Shown here piece after piece: positions 31,373-42,655 of a DNA stretch of 64,000 nt. Position numbers and translations under genes: made by a program. The stretch covers positions 12,069,106 through 12,133,105 of the forward strand of contig NC_012877.2 in the NCBI RefSeq assembly GCF_000003195.3, written 5' to 3'. Under the pieces are notes generated by a model. The model did not search any database and was not told where the DNA came from. It saw only the letters and a list, made by a program, of their open reading frames with translations. This DNA comes from Sorghum bicolor (lineage: Eukaryota; Streptophyta; Magnoliopsida; Poales; Poaceae). Every line of letters begins with the position of its first letter. Positions within the stretch are counted from its first letter, which is position 1.

Positions 31373-31731
31373 ATATGGTTTACAGATGCTAATGAAACTC
31401 CGCTCTTATGGCTTTTCAAATCGTGACTTCAAGTCCTCAACCATATGTTGTTTTTATGCATTTCGTGTGTAACTATATATAAAATTATATGTAGCAACAT
31501 CACTTTTCAGCACATCAAACATGCAATATATATATAGCCTTATACAGGTATCTTGATTGCAATTTTCATATGTAGGGATGTTTAGGTAATACTCCCTCAA
31601 TATTTGAAAAAGAAGTCGTTTTGGACAAGGTTTGGGTCAAACATTAACAATATAAATCATAAATAACTTTTAAGTTGTTGAGTTTAAAAATATGAAAATT
31701 ATATAAATAGTTTTGTCTTGAAAATACTTTC

Positions 31732-31769
<38 letters not shown>

Positions 31770-33340
31770 CACTTTTTGATAAATATTTTTATAAGATTAT
31801 GGAGTCAAAATTATGCTTTGGAGACCGTGTTACTATCCAAAATGACTTTTTTTAGCATGGAGGGAGTATACTTCAGTACATTTGACTTCAGAGATCTAAG
31901 ACACGACAAAGAAAAGAATTACATTTATATTCTCTAATTAATAGAGACAGATACATCTAAGGATCGTATTCAAATGGTCGACAGCCTTCAAACAAACTTT
32001 TGCCTGACTTAATCATTTTTCAGATGCAAGTATTTTAACTACTAATAGAGATGGATAATCTAAGGATCTGCCTCTAGAATTTTGATTAAGTATTAATAGA
32101 GCTGGGCATCTTTAAGAGCCATGCCTCTAGAAGTAGTTGTATAAAAAAATTCATAACATTTCCATATATATTAATTTCAATGAAAACAAAGTTCTCGATG
32201 AGACCTATAACTTTGTAGTTAGTCTTATCAAAGCTCTACTTCTGAATATAGTCTAGAAAATTGTAGTTGATATTTTTTTTTATTTGTAGTTGTTTAGAGT
32301 CTCAAATGTGTTTTGCGTTCATATATTTTGAAAATTTTAGATTTCCAAACAACTTTAAATGTTCACATGATTAATACCAAAGTTGTGGTGGCCGACTTGA
32401 TCTATAAGTTTGTTGTTGATAAGGTTTTTATTTGAAGTTGTTTAGAGTCTTCAATATTTATTTTAAACTAATATATTTTGATATTACTGATATTATTTGG
32501 AAATTTAAAATTGTAGTATCAAAATTGTAGTATTTATTTTAGCTACCAATGTTTTATGACAAGATTTAAAACTTTGTAGTTGAAACTTTTTTATTTAACT
32601 TTTTTTAGTAGCTAAAATAACTATACAAGATTATGAAACGTTAATACAAAGTATAGCATCCTTTATATACTTACAAAAGATGCAGTGGTAGGGAGGTGTT
32701 ATGTGAGTTGAAGGTTGCAAGTTTGAGTGTTTAGAAGTACATATTTTTTTGTGCGATTTACAAAGTCGGTCGGGCTGTCTGCCTTGCTCATCGCTCAAAA
32801 TACTTTCTACAGTAGTGAAAGATATATAAATTATTACAATATTGATGGTTATTGCAACAACAATTTGGATATTTGTGGGTATATATAGTTAGCTCCTATA
32901 CTATACTGCTAGACAGTTACCATGCATGCATGAGCCCTATGTGAGCCATAAACAGGTATAGCAATTCATCAATGTTTTTTATATGCACAGCGCGACGTCT
33001 GGGGTTCACGAAGAGTCCACCTGCTTACCTCTCGTTGACACCATCATCAAAACTTGACCTACTAACGTGCCGAGTTGGTGCCAGTTACGCATCTGGCGGA
33101 TCCGGCATTCTCAACACCACGGTACGCTCATAATAAGCTGTTTTTTTAGATTGAGATGCTGCTCAATCATAAGCTGTGTATATACATTATTACACATATT
33201 GCTTCTCATGTTGAGTACACAAGTATCCCCATCAGTTGAATATTACCACACTAGCTAATAATTACTGGTAATTAAATTCAATCATATATTGTTGTGTCAG
33301 ACAATTCAAGAGGTTCAGTTACATTATTATTGTTAGACAG

Positions 33341-33389
<49 letters not shown>

Positions 33390-35606
33390 CATGTGGATAC
33401 AGTAACAAAAAGATTAATTATTGACCTGATGCTCTGTAAATATTTGCCTCCTGTTGGCGAATATGTATATATATGCAGGGAAATGGGACCCTCACAATGC
33501 AAAAACAGATCATGTTGTTCTCCAAAACTAAAGCAAGGATGTGGTGTGGCCGGAAGCTCAACTATATGATATCAAAGTCGTTCTTTCTTATTAGCGCTGG
33601 AGGCAATGACTTTTCTGCCTTCAGTGAAATGGGCATGAGTCCACAAGATGCCCCAGCCTACATCAGTAGCATGGTCTCAACCTATGTCGAGCATATCAAC
33701 GTACGTACACGAAGGACCATATATATGATATGATACAGTTCATTGCACACACATAAAAAGAATGCAACAAAAAATAAAATTATAATATTGTCTGTTGTAT
33801 TGCATCAAAAAAATATTGTCTGTTGTACAAAACCAATTATGCAGATATAGATTATTAAGTATCACAAACTTCATAGTTTGGAATTTGTATGTTGTATCAA
33901 GTACCATATAACTACCTATCTCAAAGTATCACAAAATTACATATCCAAAATCTTGTATAACAAAACCAATATGTTTTGCCTAGCTAGCTAAAGTTTATAG
34001 TTTTTTTAAAAAAATTTATTACTATACATATATATTGGTGCTATAAAAAAAAAGTTTATAGTTTTTCTGGTGCTGATGCACATATCAGTTTTCTACTAAT
34101 AAACAATTTTTTGGTGATATATAAGAGCAACACATATCAGTTTATTAGTAAATAAGAGCAATATATGGTTAAGTTAACAAATTATTGAGTAGTAAACTGA
34201 TATGTGCACATATCAGTTTTCTGGTGATATATATATATCAGTGTTTAAAATAGCGTGCTAAGTCTCTTAGCGGCAGCCTCTCTAAAAGGCTAAGAAAAGC
34301 TATATCGCGCTAATAGCGGGCTAAGCCATTTAGCGGTTGAGCAAAAAATATGTCAAATATCATGTAATTTTACACATAATAAAGATGAAAACATTATGAA
34401 TACCAATAGTGATAGATATTTCAAAGGGTTACTAACATATTACATCAAAGTTCGTAGTTCATACATGATACATCAATAATAACATACATCACATAGGGGC
34501 ATATCCCTGCTATTTGGGCCTCCAAGTTATTTGGGCCGATGAAAATGAATCCCAAGGTCAAATAGCGGCGCTAAACTAACCCAATTTAGCGAAATTAGCG
34601 CGCTATTAGCTGCTAATAGCGGGAACAATCATTTAGCGTTAAAATCTCCATAGCTTAGCAGTCCTCTTCCAGAAACGCTAAATAGCGCTATAGCGTCCGC
34701 TATAGCGCGCTATTTAGAACAGGGATATATATGAGGTTTTTTATATATATTGCACACTTTTAATGTAGCTTATGACTCTATTTCTTATATAGATATTTTT
34801 ACAAAATTTCTTTCTGGAGAACTCCAACTATAACTCAATTTTATTGAACAATAAATATGTGTGTAGGAAAAACATAACAGAAGTAACATGCATGAAAATA
34901 GTTTTCATAAAAAGAATGTAGGCGTCACACACGCATACTTCGTGAATGCAGGCTTTGTACACGTTGGGGGCGCGGAGATTGGGGATCCTAGACGTGCCAG
35001 CAATCGGTTGTACTCCAGGTTCGAGAGTCCCCATGGCCAACGGCGGATGCAACGACGCCGCCAATTCCATGGCACAGAACTTCAACAAACTCCTAAGGGT
35101 TGAGGTGGCAAAAGCCGTTGAAACCTCCATGCCCGACATGAAATACTCCATAGCAAGCACCTACAATTTTCTCACTGACTTGATGGACAATCATCTCGTG
35201 GCTGGTATGTTCAAGGCCATCATCGTTTGTGCAAATTAAAAATAAAAAATCTTATCTTTAGGCCATCAAGATCTTGCAGTAACATATAATTAAACAGCTC
35301 TTAACATTAACACAATTAGTTTTGCATCATTCAGGCATCCGGGTGATCGAGAGGGCATGCTGCGGATCAGGAAAATTGAACGCGGCAGTAATGTGCAGCA
35401 GGCCAAACACGACTTATTGTTTGGATCGCAATGACTACATGTTCTGGGACATGTTGCATCCTACACAGGCTACATATGAACGAGGGGTGGTCGCAATCTT
35501 CTACGGCCCGCAGGAGTATGCGGATCCCATCAACTTTGCAGGATTGGTCGGCATCGCCACAGAGATAAATACTACTATGGCCCCCGGCGTCTATGCCGCC
35601 ATATGA
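31024..35606 (+). CDS. GDSL esterase/lipase (SGNH hydrolase), five exons
   Basis: Exons 31024-31288, 32991-33121, 33479-33700, 34952-35204 and 35335-35606 join in phase with GT-AG introns to 380 residues, the usual size for plant GDSL enzymes. These enzymes hydrolyse esters of lipids, acetylated sugars or phenolics, often outside the cell. A hydrophobic N-terminus (about 9-27) looks like a signal peptide. Block I is FGDSLVDVGNNN with catalytic Ser47; block II is VGASYASGG (Gly118); block III is GGND (Asn175); block V is FWDMLHPT with Asp329 and His332. All catalytic residues are present and no stop interrupts the model, so it is probably functional. Introns 1 and 3 have grown by MITE insertion. 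The substrate cannot be told from sequence. Confidence 0.93.
31592..31866. mobile_element. Stowaway-like MITE in GDSL intron 1
   Basis: It begins CTCCCTCAATATTTG and ends GCATGGAGGGAG, with TA on both sides (31590-31591 and 31867-31868). The inner arms share AAGAAGTCGTTTTGGA against TCCAAAATGACTTTTTT. It holds a long TA run at about 31,733-31,770. Confidence 0.8.
31869..32990. other. Rest of GDSL intron 1
   Basis: Repeat-like AT-rich sequence. Variants of TAATAGAGATGGATAATCTAAGG recur at about 31,940, 32,045 and 32,095, and TTTGTAGTTG motifs recur through 32,210-32,590. It is probably an old non-autonomous element; ends are not visible. It closes with the exon 2 acceptor GCACAG. Confidence 0.45.
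33344..33386. repeat. (TA)n microsatellite in GDSL intron 2
   Basis: A TA run of about 43 bp. Confidence 0.9.
34239..34724. mobile_element. hAT-type MITE in GDSL intron 3
   Basis: A 486-bp element begins CAGTGTTTAAAATAGCG and ends CGCTATTTAGAACAGGG, imperfect inverted repeats, with ATATATAT on both sides (34231-34238 and 34725-34732). It is full of TAGCGCGCTA-like palindromic motifs. The same family occurs at 39027-39174. The TA-rich context makes this target duplication alone weak evidence. Confidence 0.75.
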
Positions 35607-36007
35607 TAAACTACTATCTCGGCCTTGCAACTGCAACATATCACTACCAGAATACTATCGGCTTTTGGCAGGCCTTATTATTTGAGAAGAAAGTAATCCA
35701 GTCGAAATAATGTGTAGTGTATGTTGTGTGTATCTATCATCAGTATTTGACAAGTAATTCAGTCGAAATAATGTAATGTACGTTGTGTGTATCATCAGTA
35801 TGATGGCAGTCTCTCTATGTATATGTGGGAAAATAAGGACAACGCCAACAAGTGTCAGTTAGCTGCATGCATGAGAAGGAGTTGGTGTTAGAGGCTTGCC
35901 GCAAGCTGCAGAATGCGGGAATGTGCTTCTTCGTGTCTTATGGACAGTCTTGTACTTCCAGAATTGAGTTTTCAGTCAGTTTTGTAGTCATCGCGTGGAG
36001 TTATTAT

Positions 36008-36013
36008 AATAAA
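36008..36013 (+). terminator. Candidate poly(A) signal of the GDSL gene
   Basis: AATAAA about 400 bp after the stop codon. Nearer variants (AATAATGT at about 35,707 and 35,768) could also serve. Confidence 0.4.
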
Positions 36014-36539
36014 GTGGTCTGATTAACGGGATGTTCTAGTTCTTATAAGTGTAGACTCCCAAACACTTGCAGCTTGAACTAGTTTTAGTTTTGTATTCCT
36101 ACTCCTCTGATTTTTTACATGCCGTATAAGCTTTATCCTAGGGCCCTGAAGACAGGAACAGACCACTATGGGCAGGCAAATGGAGAAGTAGAAGTGCTCA
36201 ATTACCCAATTAGAAACAATCATCATCGGGAATGGTGAAGCTCTCAATTACCAAATTAGAAACAATCATCATCGGCAAAAGGCAAAGGTAGAAACAGCAG
36301 AAATAAACACAAGGTAAAATATCATTCCGCACATCTACCTTTGTCCCAATTAAGCATCAGAGAAAGAAACATAGGGTAAATCACCATTGCACATAGCAAT
36401 GCCTCAATTAATTAAGGATCAGAAATAAACATAGGGTAAATCATCATTGCACATATCCATTTTTGCCTTAGATAAACATAGGGAATCCATGAAACCTCCA
36501 TATTCTGCTAATCCCCTGCATCTAGTTTTAAGTTTTTAT
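36014..36539. other. Intergenic region with short direct repeats
   Basis: CCAATTAGAAACAATCATCATCGG-type blocks occur at about 36,208 and 36,253, and ACATAGGGTAAATCA at about 36,370 and 36,430. No gene is seen; it may be the 3' untranslated end of the LINE that follows. Confidence 0.4.
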
Positions 36540-37202
36540 AGGCTATTCACCCCCTCTAGGCCTTGCCTGATCCTTTGAAGAAGCCAAAAAAACATTTCTA
36601 TTGTTTTGACAAGATGATCTCCGTAAACATTGGAAAGCATGATGAACATGGCAATGAGTATGGAAGAAAATTTTGAGGTTCCCTAGATGCATGTAAACCC
36701 AACCATAATGATCTTGATGTAGCTACAAACCTTGGATGATGTTGATGAGCTCCTGGAACTGAGCATAACCATCAGTCGAAAGGGGCAGGTAGAACAAGGA
36801 TTGTACAAGAGGAATGAAGGCAGCCGTGTGAAAAAATGCAATGATTCTGCACAAATGAAAACAATTCTGGAAAAGCTTGGCTCGGTACTCTTCCCTCCCA
36901 AAGGTCATGCCAAAGAAAACATGTGATGCCATCCTTCAAAGACACTGAGTCCATACCTTTAAAAGAATCTAGCAGCTTAAGAATATCACGCCACCAAAAA
37001 GAGACTTCAAGATTTGGGTTAGGAAGATGCCCCTGTATAATAGCAATTCCAAACTAGTTGCACCCAAGGGACATTGACACTATATAGAATTTATGAAGAT
37101 GCTTGAGCAGCATACATTCATTTTGAGTACAAAAATTCAAAACTCCCAAACCACCTTCCCGGTTAGGGATACATACCATTATCCAAGATGTTTTTGGTTT
37201 CT
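36540..37202 (-). mobile_element. L1-type LINE, 3' coding part
   Basis: Broken minus-strand frames give plant L1 ORF2 C-terminal motifs: REGGLGVLNFCTQNECMLLK, then SFWWRDILKLLDSF, then LWHDLWEGRVPSQAFPELF, and further on SSCQNNRNVF. The order matches the region after the reverse transcriptase. A 1.1-kb CACTA-type element separates it from the next LINE piece at 38314. Confidence 0.8.
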
Positions 37203-37205
37203 TCT

Positions 37206-38310
37206 CACTCCTACAGGAATCTTAACCGAGACAGGCAAAACAGATTAACCGAGGCAGGCATCACAACCGCCTTGGTCAAAAGGTCATGGTAAATTGTTTT
37301 TTTGAGGCAGTTGAAATGCCTGCCTCGGTTAATCAAAGAAAAACACAAAAAGGAAAATCCATGGATCGCTGAGTCCATCCATGGGCCGCCGACGCCGTAG
37401 CTGCACCATCGGGATTCGACCACACTCTGCCAGATCCGGCCGCCCGCCGCTAGATTTGGAGTGGAGGTAGTTGGATTCGGAGCTGGAGGTGGTGGAGCTC
37501 GCCGGATCTAGAGTTGGAGGCTAGTGTGGGCGCCGCTGCCATTGGTGAAGGGGAGATGTGAGGCCGGTGTCGTTGGTGAAGGGAAGAGGTCGCGCCGTTG
37601 GTGAAGGTTGGTGAAAGGGAGAGGTGAGGCCGCTACCGTTGGTGGAGGGGAGAGGCCACCACCATTGGTGAAGGCCGGTGCACCACCTTCGTGGCCACCC
37701 CGTGTGCCTCGCCGTGCCCTGCTGCCACCTCAAGGGCCCCCCACATGCGCGGCTGCCGCCAAGAAAGCCCCCAGGCACACAACATGTCTGCTCGCCTGCC
37801 TGAGGAGGAGGGGAAGGGTGGGGGTCGCTGCCTACTATGTGACAGGTGAGGAGAGCGATGTCGTCACCGAGTGAGGGAAGGAGATGGAGAGAGTGGGAGG
37901 GAAGGGGCCTGCGCTGCTGCACGGGAGAGAGAGAGGAGAGCAGCGCAAGGGAGATGGAGAGAGTGGGAGGGAAGGGACGGGTGAAGAGTGGTGCCTAGGA
38001 GGGGCTATGGTTAGGTTATTAGGGTTTTTATCCCATTATATATACTTGGCGCTGGATATTGGGCCTGAAAATAGTTGTGGGCTGGGCTTGAATTTTGGAG
38101 GCAGGCTTTATAGACGACCGTCTCGGTTAACCGTCTTAGTTAATAGACATTAACTGATGTGGTTTTGTTACATTACCTGCTATAGTTAATGATTAACCGA
38201 GACGGTTGCTAGGTCGGTTGCCCTACCATGAATAACCAAGACGGGCAAACGGCCTAACCGCCTTGGAGGACTTTTTCCAAATGCATCAGTTAAATTTTTG
38301 TGTAGTAGTG
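37206..38310. mobile_element. Non-autonomous CACTA element, 1.1 kb
   Basis: It begins CACTCCTACAGGAATCTTAA and ends TTTTTGTGTAGTAGTG; the ends pair as CACT-CTACA inverted repeats. The 3-bp duplication TCT flanks it at 37203-37205 and 38311-38313, inside LINE coding sequence. Subterminal motifs AACCGAGACGG/CCGTCTCGGTT occur near both ends in both orientations. The GC-rich interior (37,430-38,000) has open frames on both strands but no recognisable protein. Confidence 0.85.
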
Positions 38311-38313
38311 TCT

Positions 38314-38660
38314 TATCGTTAATATCTGACACTCCATATATAATATTTTTTGGAAATTATTAATTGCTCGATGATACTCTTAGGGAGAAGAAACATACTC
38401 ATAGCAAAAGTTGGAAAAGCAGTGAAAACCATGTTAGTAACTTCTAGTCAGCCATCCTGACCGAGGAAAGTAGAAAATGCTAATTAATCTTCTTTCACAC
38501 CTCAAGACCAGTGGCCAAAAATCTACAACTATTGGGTTGGTCAAGCTTAAAGGTAAACCTAGATAAGTAAACGACAAAGATCCCTTTGAAAATCCAAAAG
38601 TGATTGTCAAATGATTGAACTTATTTTATAGGACATTAATAGGATCCTTCATTGACTTAT
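38314..38660 (-). mobile_element. L1-type LINE, middle piece
   Basis: Minus-strand frames continue the reverse transcriptase: KSMKDPINV next to the copia insertion, then TYLGLPLSLTNPIVVDFWPL. Stops are present. It joins in order to the piece at 42656 once the copia element is removed. Confidence 0.8.
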
Positions 38661-38665
38661 CAAAA

Positions 38666-38996
38666 TGTGAACGACGTATAGGAGTATGAAGTAAACAAAA
38701 TCAATCACAGAGAAGGCACATGATTTACGTGGAAAACCCCTTCAATGCGAAGGAGAAAAACCACCGGCACCACCAGACAACAATCTCACTATCTCAAGAG
38801 TTTTGGGTTACACGCCTATAGCGGCTTACAAGAGAATCAAGTCTCTATGAAACCCTAGCAAGGGCATATATACTGTACCGTGGGGGGGGGGGCGACTCCG
38901 CTATGCTCCGGCCCAAGCCTCCGGCGATGGGCCTCCTCTTCGCTTCATCAGAAGCCCGACCAATATCCTGAAAGTGAATTTGTAACAACTCCAACA
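38666..38996 (-). repeat. 3' LTR of the copia element
   Basis: On the element strand it starts TGTTGGAGTTGTTAC and ends CGTCGTTCACA. It contains a run of about twelve G on the plus strand near 38,882. The purine-rich CAAGGTGGAGTT just outside it (38,997-39,008) is the polypurine tract. Confidence 0.9.
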
Positions 38997-39026
38997 AACT
39001 CCACCTTGAGACAAATTCATCTTGTA

Positions 39027-39174
39027 CAATGTTTTAAATAGCGGGCTATAGAAAATAGCGTTTTCCTGTCCCAGATGCTATTTATGCTAAAAATGAGGTA
39101 TAGCTTCGCGTCGACTTATTATGGCCGCTATAGCGGCGCTATAGCGTGAAAATAGCGCGCTATTTAAAACATTG
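39027..39174. mobile_element. hAT-type MITE, 148 bp
   Basis: It begins CAATGTTTTAAATAGCGGGC and ends CGCGCTATTTAAAACATTG, near-perfect inverted repeats, with an exact 8-bp duplication ATCTTGTA at 39019-39026 and 39175-39182. The interior is rich in CTATAGCGGCGCTATAG-type palindromes. It shares ends with 34239-34724. Confidence 0.93.
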
Positions 39175-39253
39175 ATCTTGTATCATAAATCAACCCTTTA
39201 TCCTGAACACAACAAAGATAGAAAACCACTGGTGCCAACAATAGTCTCTTGGA

Positions 39254-40135
39254 CTATTTAATTAAACCAACTAAGCTTGAGGATAGCTCAAACTTAGCAA
39301 CATAAACTGACTTTGTCACCATATCAGCAGGATTATCATGAGTACTAATCTTGCATACCTTTAGCTTACCATCTACAATCACATCACGCACAAAATGATA
39401 CTTGATATCTATGTACTTAGTTCTCTCATAGAACATATGATCTTTAGTGAGGTAAATTGCACTTTGTTTGTCACAGTGCAAACTTATGCAAGATTCATCT
39501 CCACAAATTTCAGCGTACAAACCTTTTAGCCATATTAATTCTTTGCACGCTTCACAAATAGCCATATATTCTGCTTCAGTAGTAGACAAAGCAACAACAG
39601 AATGTAAAGTAGCCCTCCAACTCACAGCACAACTGCCAACAATAAACACATAACCAGTAAGTGATCTTCGCCTGTCCAGATCAGCAGCATAATCAGAATC
39701 CACATAACCAATAAGGCCCTTATCAGTTCTTCCAAACTTTAAACAGAAATTTGCTGTGCTTCTGAGGTACGTGAAAATCCACTGAACTGCCCTCTAATGT
39801 TCTTTGCCAGGATTAGACATATATCTACTAACAAGACTCATAGCATATGACAAATCTGGACGAGAGCAAACCATGACATACATCAAAGACCCAACAACAC
39901 TAGAATGAGGAACCCTTGACATGTACTCAATCTCTGCATCTGTACTAGGACACTAAGCAGCTAACAACTTAAAGTGACGTGCAATAGGGGTACTAACAGC
40001 CTTAGCATTTTTCATGTTGAAACGTTGAAGAACTTTCTTGATATAATTTTGTTGACTAAGAAATAGCAAACCAGATTTTCTGTCTCTACTAATTTCCATA
40101 CCAAGAATATCTTTCATTTCCACCTGCATGCGCAT
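39254..40135 (-). pseudogene. Copia pol 3' part: end of reverse transcriptase and RNase H
   Basis: 40135-39953 gives the region after the catalytic centre (ILGMEISRDR, FLSQQNYIKKVLQRFNM). 39703-39254 gives copia RNase H with [22 protein letters not shown] and [10 protein letters not shown] stop at about 39,955 and others between the two frames break the reading. The region upstream of 40,135, which should hold most of reverse transcriptase, is absent. Confidence 0.85.
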
Positions 40136-40137
40136 AC

Positions 40138-41340
40138 GCTACAACTCTTTTTCTGGAACATGATCTGAGGTTAAACTATTAGTAAACATCACAGATTCAT
40201 TGAATACAATATTTTTGCTCATAAAAGTCTTTCCTGTTTAGCCTTTGACTCCCGAACTATAACCAAGGAAAAGACACTTGACAGCTCTAGGCTCTAATTT
40301 TTCATTATCAATATGAGCATAAGCAGTGCATCCAAAGACTTTCAACTGTGAGTAACCAGCAGGCGTACCAAATCATACCTCAATGAGAGTTTTCTTATTT
40401 AGTGGAATGGAAGGTGACCTATTTATCAAGTAGCAGGCAGTATTAGCAGCTTCAGCCTAAAAACGCTTGCTCATCCTTGCATTAGACTGCATGCAACGGG
40501 CCTTGGATATGATGGTCCAATTCGTACGTTCGGCCACACCATTCTGTTGTGGAGTATGGGGTATGGTGTGATGCCTAACAATGCCTTCCTGTCTGCAATT
40601 ATCATTAAAGGCATGCGAACAAAATTCTGCACCATTATTAGTACGAAGCAATTTTACCTTTCTTTCAGTTTGCCTTTCTATCATTACTTTCCAGTTCTTA
40701 AAAGCAGCAAAAGTATCATCTTTATGTTTTAGAAAATAAGGTCAAACCCTTCTAGAGTAATCATCAATAATTGTAAGCATATAACAAGCACCACCAAGTG
40801 AGGGCTTCTTAGAAAGACCCCATAGATCAGCATGAACATAATCAAGAGTACCTTTAGTGGTGTGAACAGAAGTGTTGAAATGTACTTTTTTATGCTTCCC
40901 AAAAATGCAATGCTCACAAAACTTAATTTTACTCGAAGTGCAGCCATCGAGCAGGTTTCTCTTCATCAATTCTGCCATACCATGGTGATTTATATGTCCC
41001 AAACACATATGCCAAAGGTCAGTTTTACTAGGTTCATCATTTGTAACAACAGCAACAGCAGAATCAGAACCAGGTAAAGTACACCCTCTAAAGACATATA
41101 ATTTTGCAGAATTAACATCACCTTTCAAGCAGACAAGAGAACCTTTTGATACCTTTAGGACGCCATCTGAACCGGAATATTTGTAACCTTCTGCATCAAG
41201 TGTGCTCAATGAGATAAGATTTTTAGACATCCCTGATATATACCTGACGTTTTTCAGCGTGCGTGTCATGTCATCATCAGTCTTGATCTAAACTGATCCA
41301 ATCCCCACGATGTCACATGGGTTATCATCTCCCATCCGCA
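40138..41340 (-). pseudogene. Copia pol 5' part: pre-integrase domain and integrase
   Basis: 41269-40742 holds the GAG pre-integrase domain with its zinc site (LWHMCLGHINHHG, FCEHCIFGK) and the first catalytic Asp (VHADLWG). 40684-40457 holds the second half of the core, but the second catalytic Asp is Asn here (LRTNNGAEF, where LRTDNG is usual). The Glu in NGVAERTN is kept. Stops and a frameshift lie between the pieces. 40,440-40,140 encodes the usual region after integrase in broken frames. Confidence 0.85.
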
Positions 41341-41658
41341 CAACATCCCCTTTCTGCACATGCTTATATGAACTAAACCAATTTATGTTAGTGCAAATAT
41401 GAAACGAACATGCAGAATCAAGAATCCATTCATCATGACCAGCAACACAAGCAGCAAATACTACCAAACAATCTCCAGAATCATCATCAGCAGCAGCAGC
41501 AACAGAGACCTTACAGCCAATTTGTTTTTCTTTTCCTTATTATGTACTTTTCTGCAATCCTCAACATTATGATTTTTCAGCTTGCAATAAACACAGAACT
41601 TTTTATTACCATGCGGCTTGGACTTTGAACGGCCTCTCCTTTCGTAGCTCTTTTCATT

Positions 41659-42282
41659 TCAGGATCTATTTTCAGTTTTGCCTCTCACATGCAAAGCTTC
41701 GCCCTTTGAGGACGACGTCACGTCATTCTGCACCATGACTTTCATCTTCTCCCTAGACTGGAGAGCCTCATAAACTTCCTTTAGGGTTAGTTCATCACGG
41801 CTCAAAAGTATGGTGTCATAAAAATTTGCATACGAATTTGGCAAAGAACATAACAGTAGAAGACCTAAGTCCTCATCATCATACTTCACCTCCATCGACA
41901 CTAGGTCGGCCACGATCTTCTTGAATTCAGCAATGTGGGTCATCATCGAATCCTCCTCCTTCATCTTTAGAGTGAACAACCTCATCTTCATTTGCATCTT
42001 ACTGGTTAGATCCTTGGACATACAGATCGATTCCAGTTTCTTCCATAGTTCTGCAACACTCCTGCAAAATATCATTATGAAGTATAACTGAATTAGGGCG
42101 AGCGCCTTCTGATCCTTGCAAGTCTCCTTAGGAGTCCACTCGGCCTTCCTCTTGCCGAAACCGTCTAGCGCCTGATCATAGTCATGGGTCTGCGCTAGAA
42201 TCCCCCGCATCTTGACTTGCCATAGTGAGAACTGCGTGTTGTAGTTCAGCAGCGGAAGATCGAACTTCATCGACGTCGTCAT
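41659..42282 (-). pseudogene. Copia gag
   Basis: The frame from an ATG at 42282 begins MTTSMKFDLPLLNYN and continues with FSLWQVKMRGIL and the UBN2-type gag core (MKMRLFTLKMKEEDSM, HIAEFKKIVADL). It ends in a stop after the GKTENRS stretch, before the zinc knuckle, whose remains (CKLKNH-like) lie at about 41,560-41,590. Confidence 0.8.
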
Positions 42283-42302
42283 GAACCCTAACAACAACCA
42301 AA

Positions 42303-42314
42303 GCTCTGGTACCA
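42303..42314 (-). other. Primer-binding site of the copia element
   Basis: On the minus strand it reads TGGTACCAGAGC, one base from the usual TGGTATCAGAGC complementary to initiator tRNA-Met, two bases inside the 5' LTR. Confidence 0.85.
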
Positions 42315-42316
42315 CT

Positions 42317-42650
42317 TGTTATGAACGACTTATAGGAGTATGAAGTAAACGAAATCAATCACAGCGAAGACACATGATTTACGTGGAAAACCCCTTCAAT
42401 GCGAAGGGGAAAAACCACGGGCATCAGCCGGCAACAATCTCACTATCTCAAGAGTTTTAGGTTACACGCCTATGGCGGCTTACAAGAGAATCAAGTCTCC
42501 ATGAAACCCTAGCAAGGGCATATATACCGTACCACAGGGGCGGGGGGCGACTCCGCTACGCTCCGGCCCAAGCCTCCGGTGACGGGCCTCCGCTCCGCTT
42601 CGTCAGAAGCCTGGCCAATATGCTGAAGTGAATTTGGAACAACTCCAACA
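42317..42650 (-). repeat. 5' LTR of the copia element
   Basis: 334 bp, closely similar to the LTR at 38666-38996. It ends ...CGTTCATAACA where the other ends ...CGTTCACA, a 3-bp indel. Confidence 0.9.
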
Positions 42651-42655
42651 CAAAA

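Larger units (their letters stand above)
38666..42650 (-). mobile_element. Ty1/copia retrotransposon with internal deletion
   Basis: Two similar LTRs (38666-38996 and 42317-42650), TG/CA ends and the 5-bp duplication CAAAA (38661-38665 and 42651-42655) bound a 3,985-bp element inserted in the LINE. A primer-binding site matching initiator tRNA-Met lies at 42303-42314. Gag, integrase and RNase H are recognisable on the minus strand, but the core of reverse transcriptase, including the YVDD region, is missing near 40,135, so the copy is not autonomous. Confidence 0.93.

Noticed and set aside
35642..38310. CACTACCAGAATACTATCGG at 35642 as the left end of the CACTA element ending at 38310
   Set aside because: Flanking triplets differ (TAT and TCT), while the end at 37206 gives an exact TCT duplication and a better inverted repeat.
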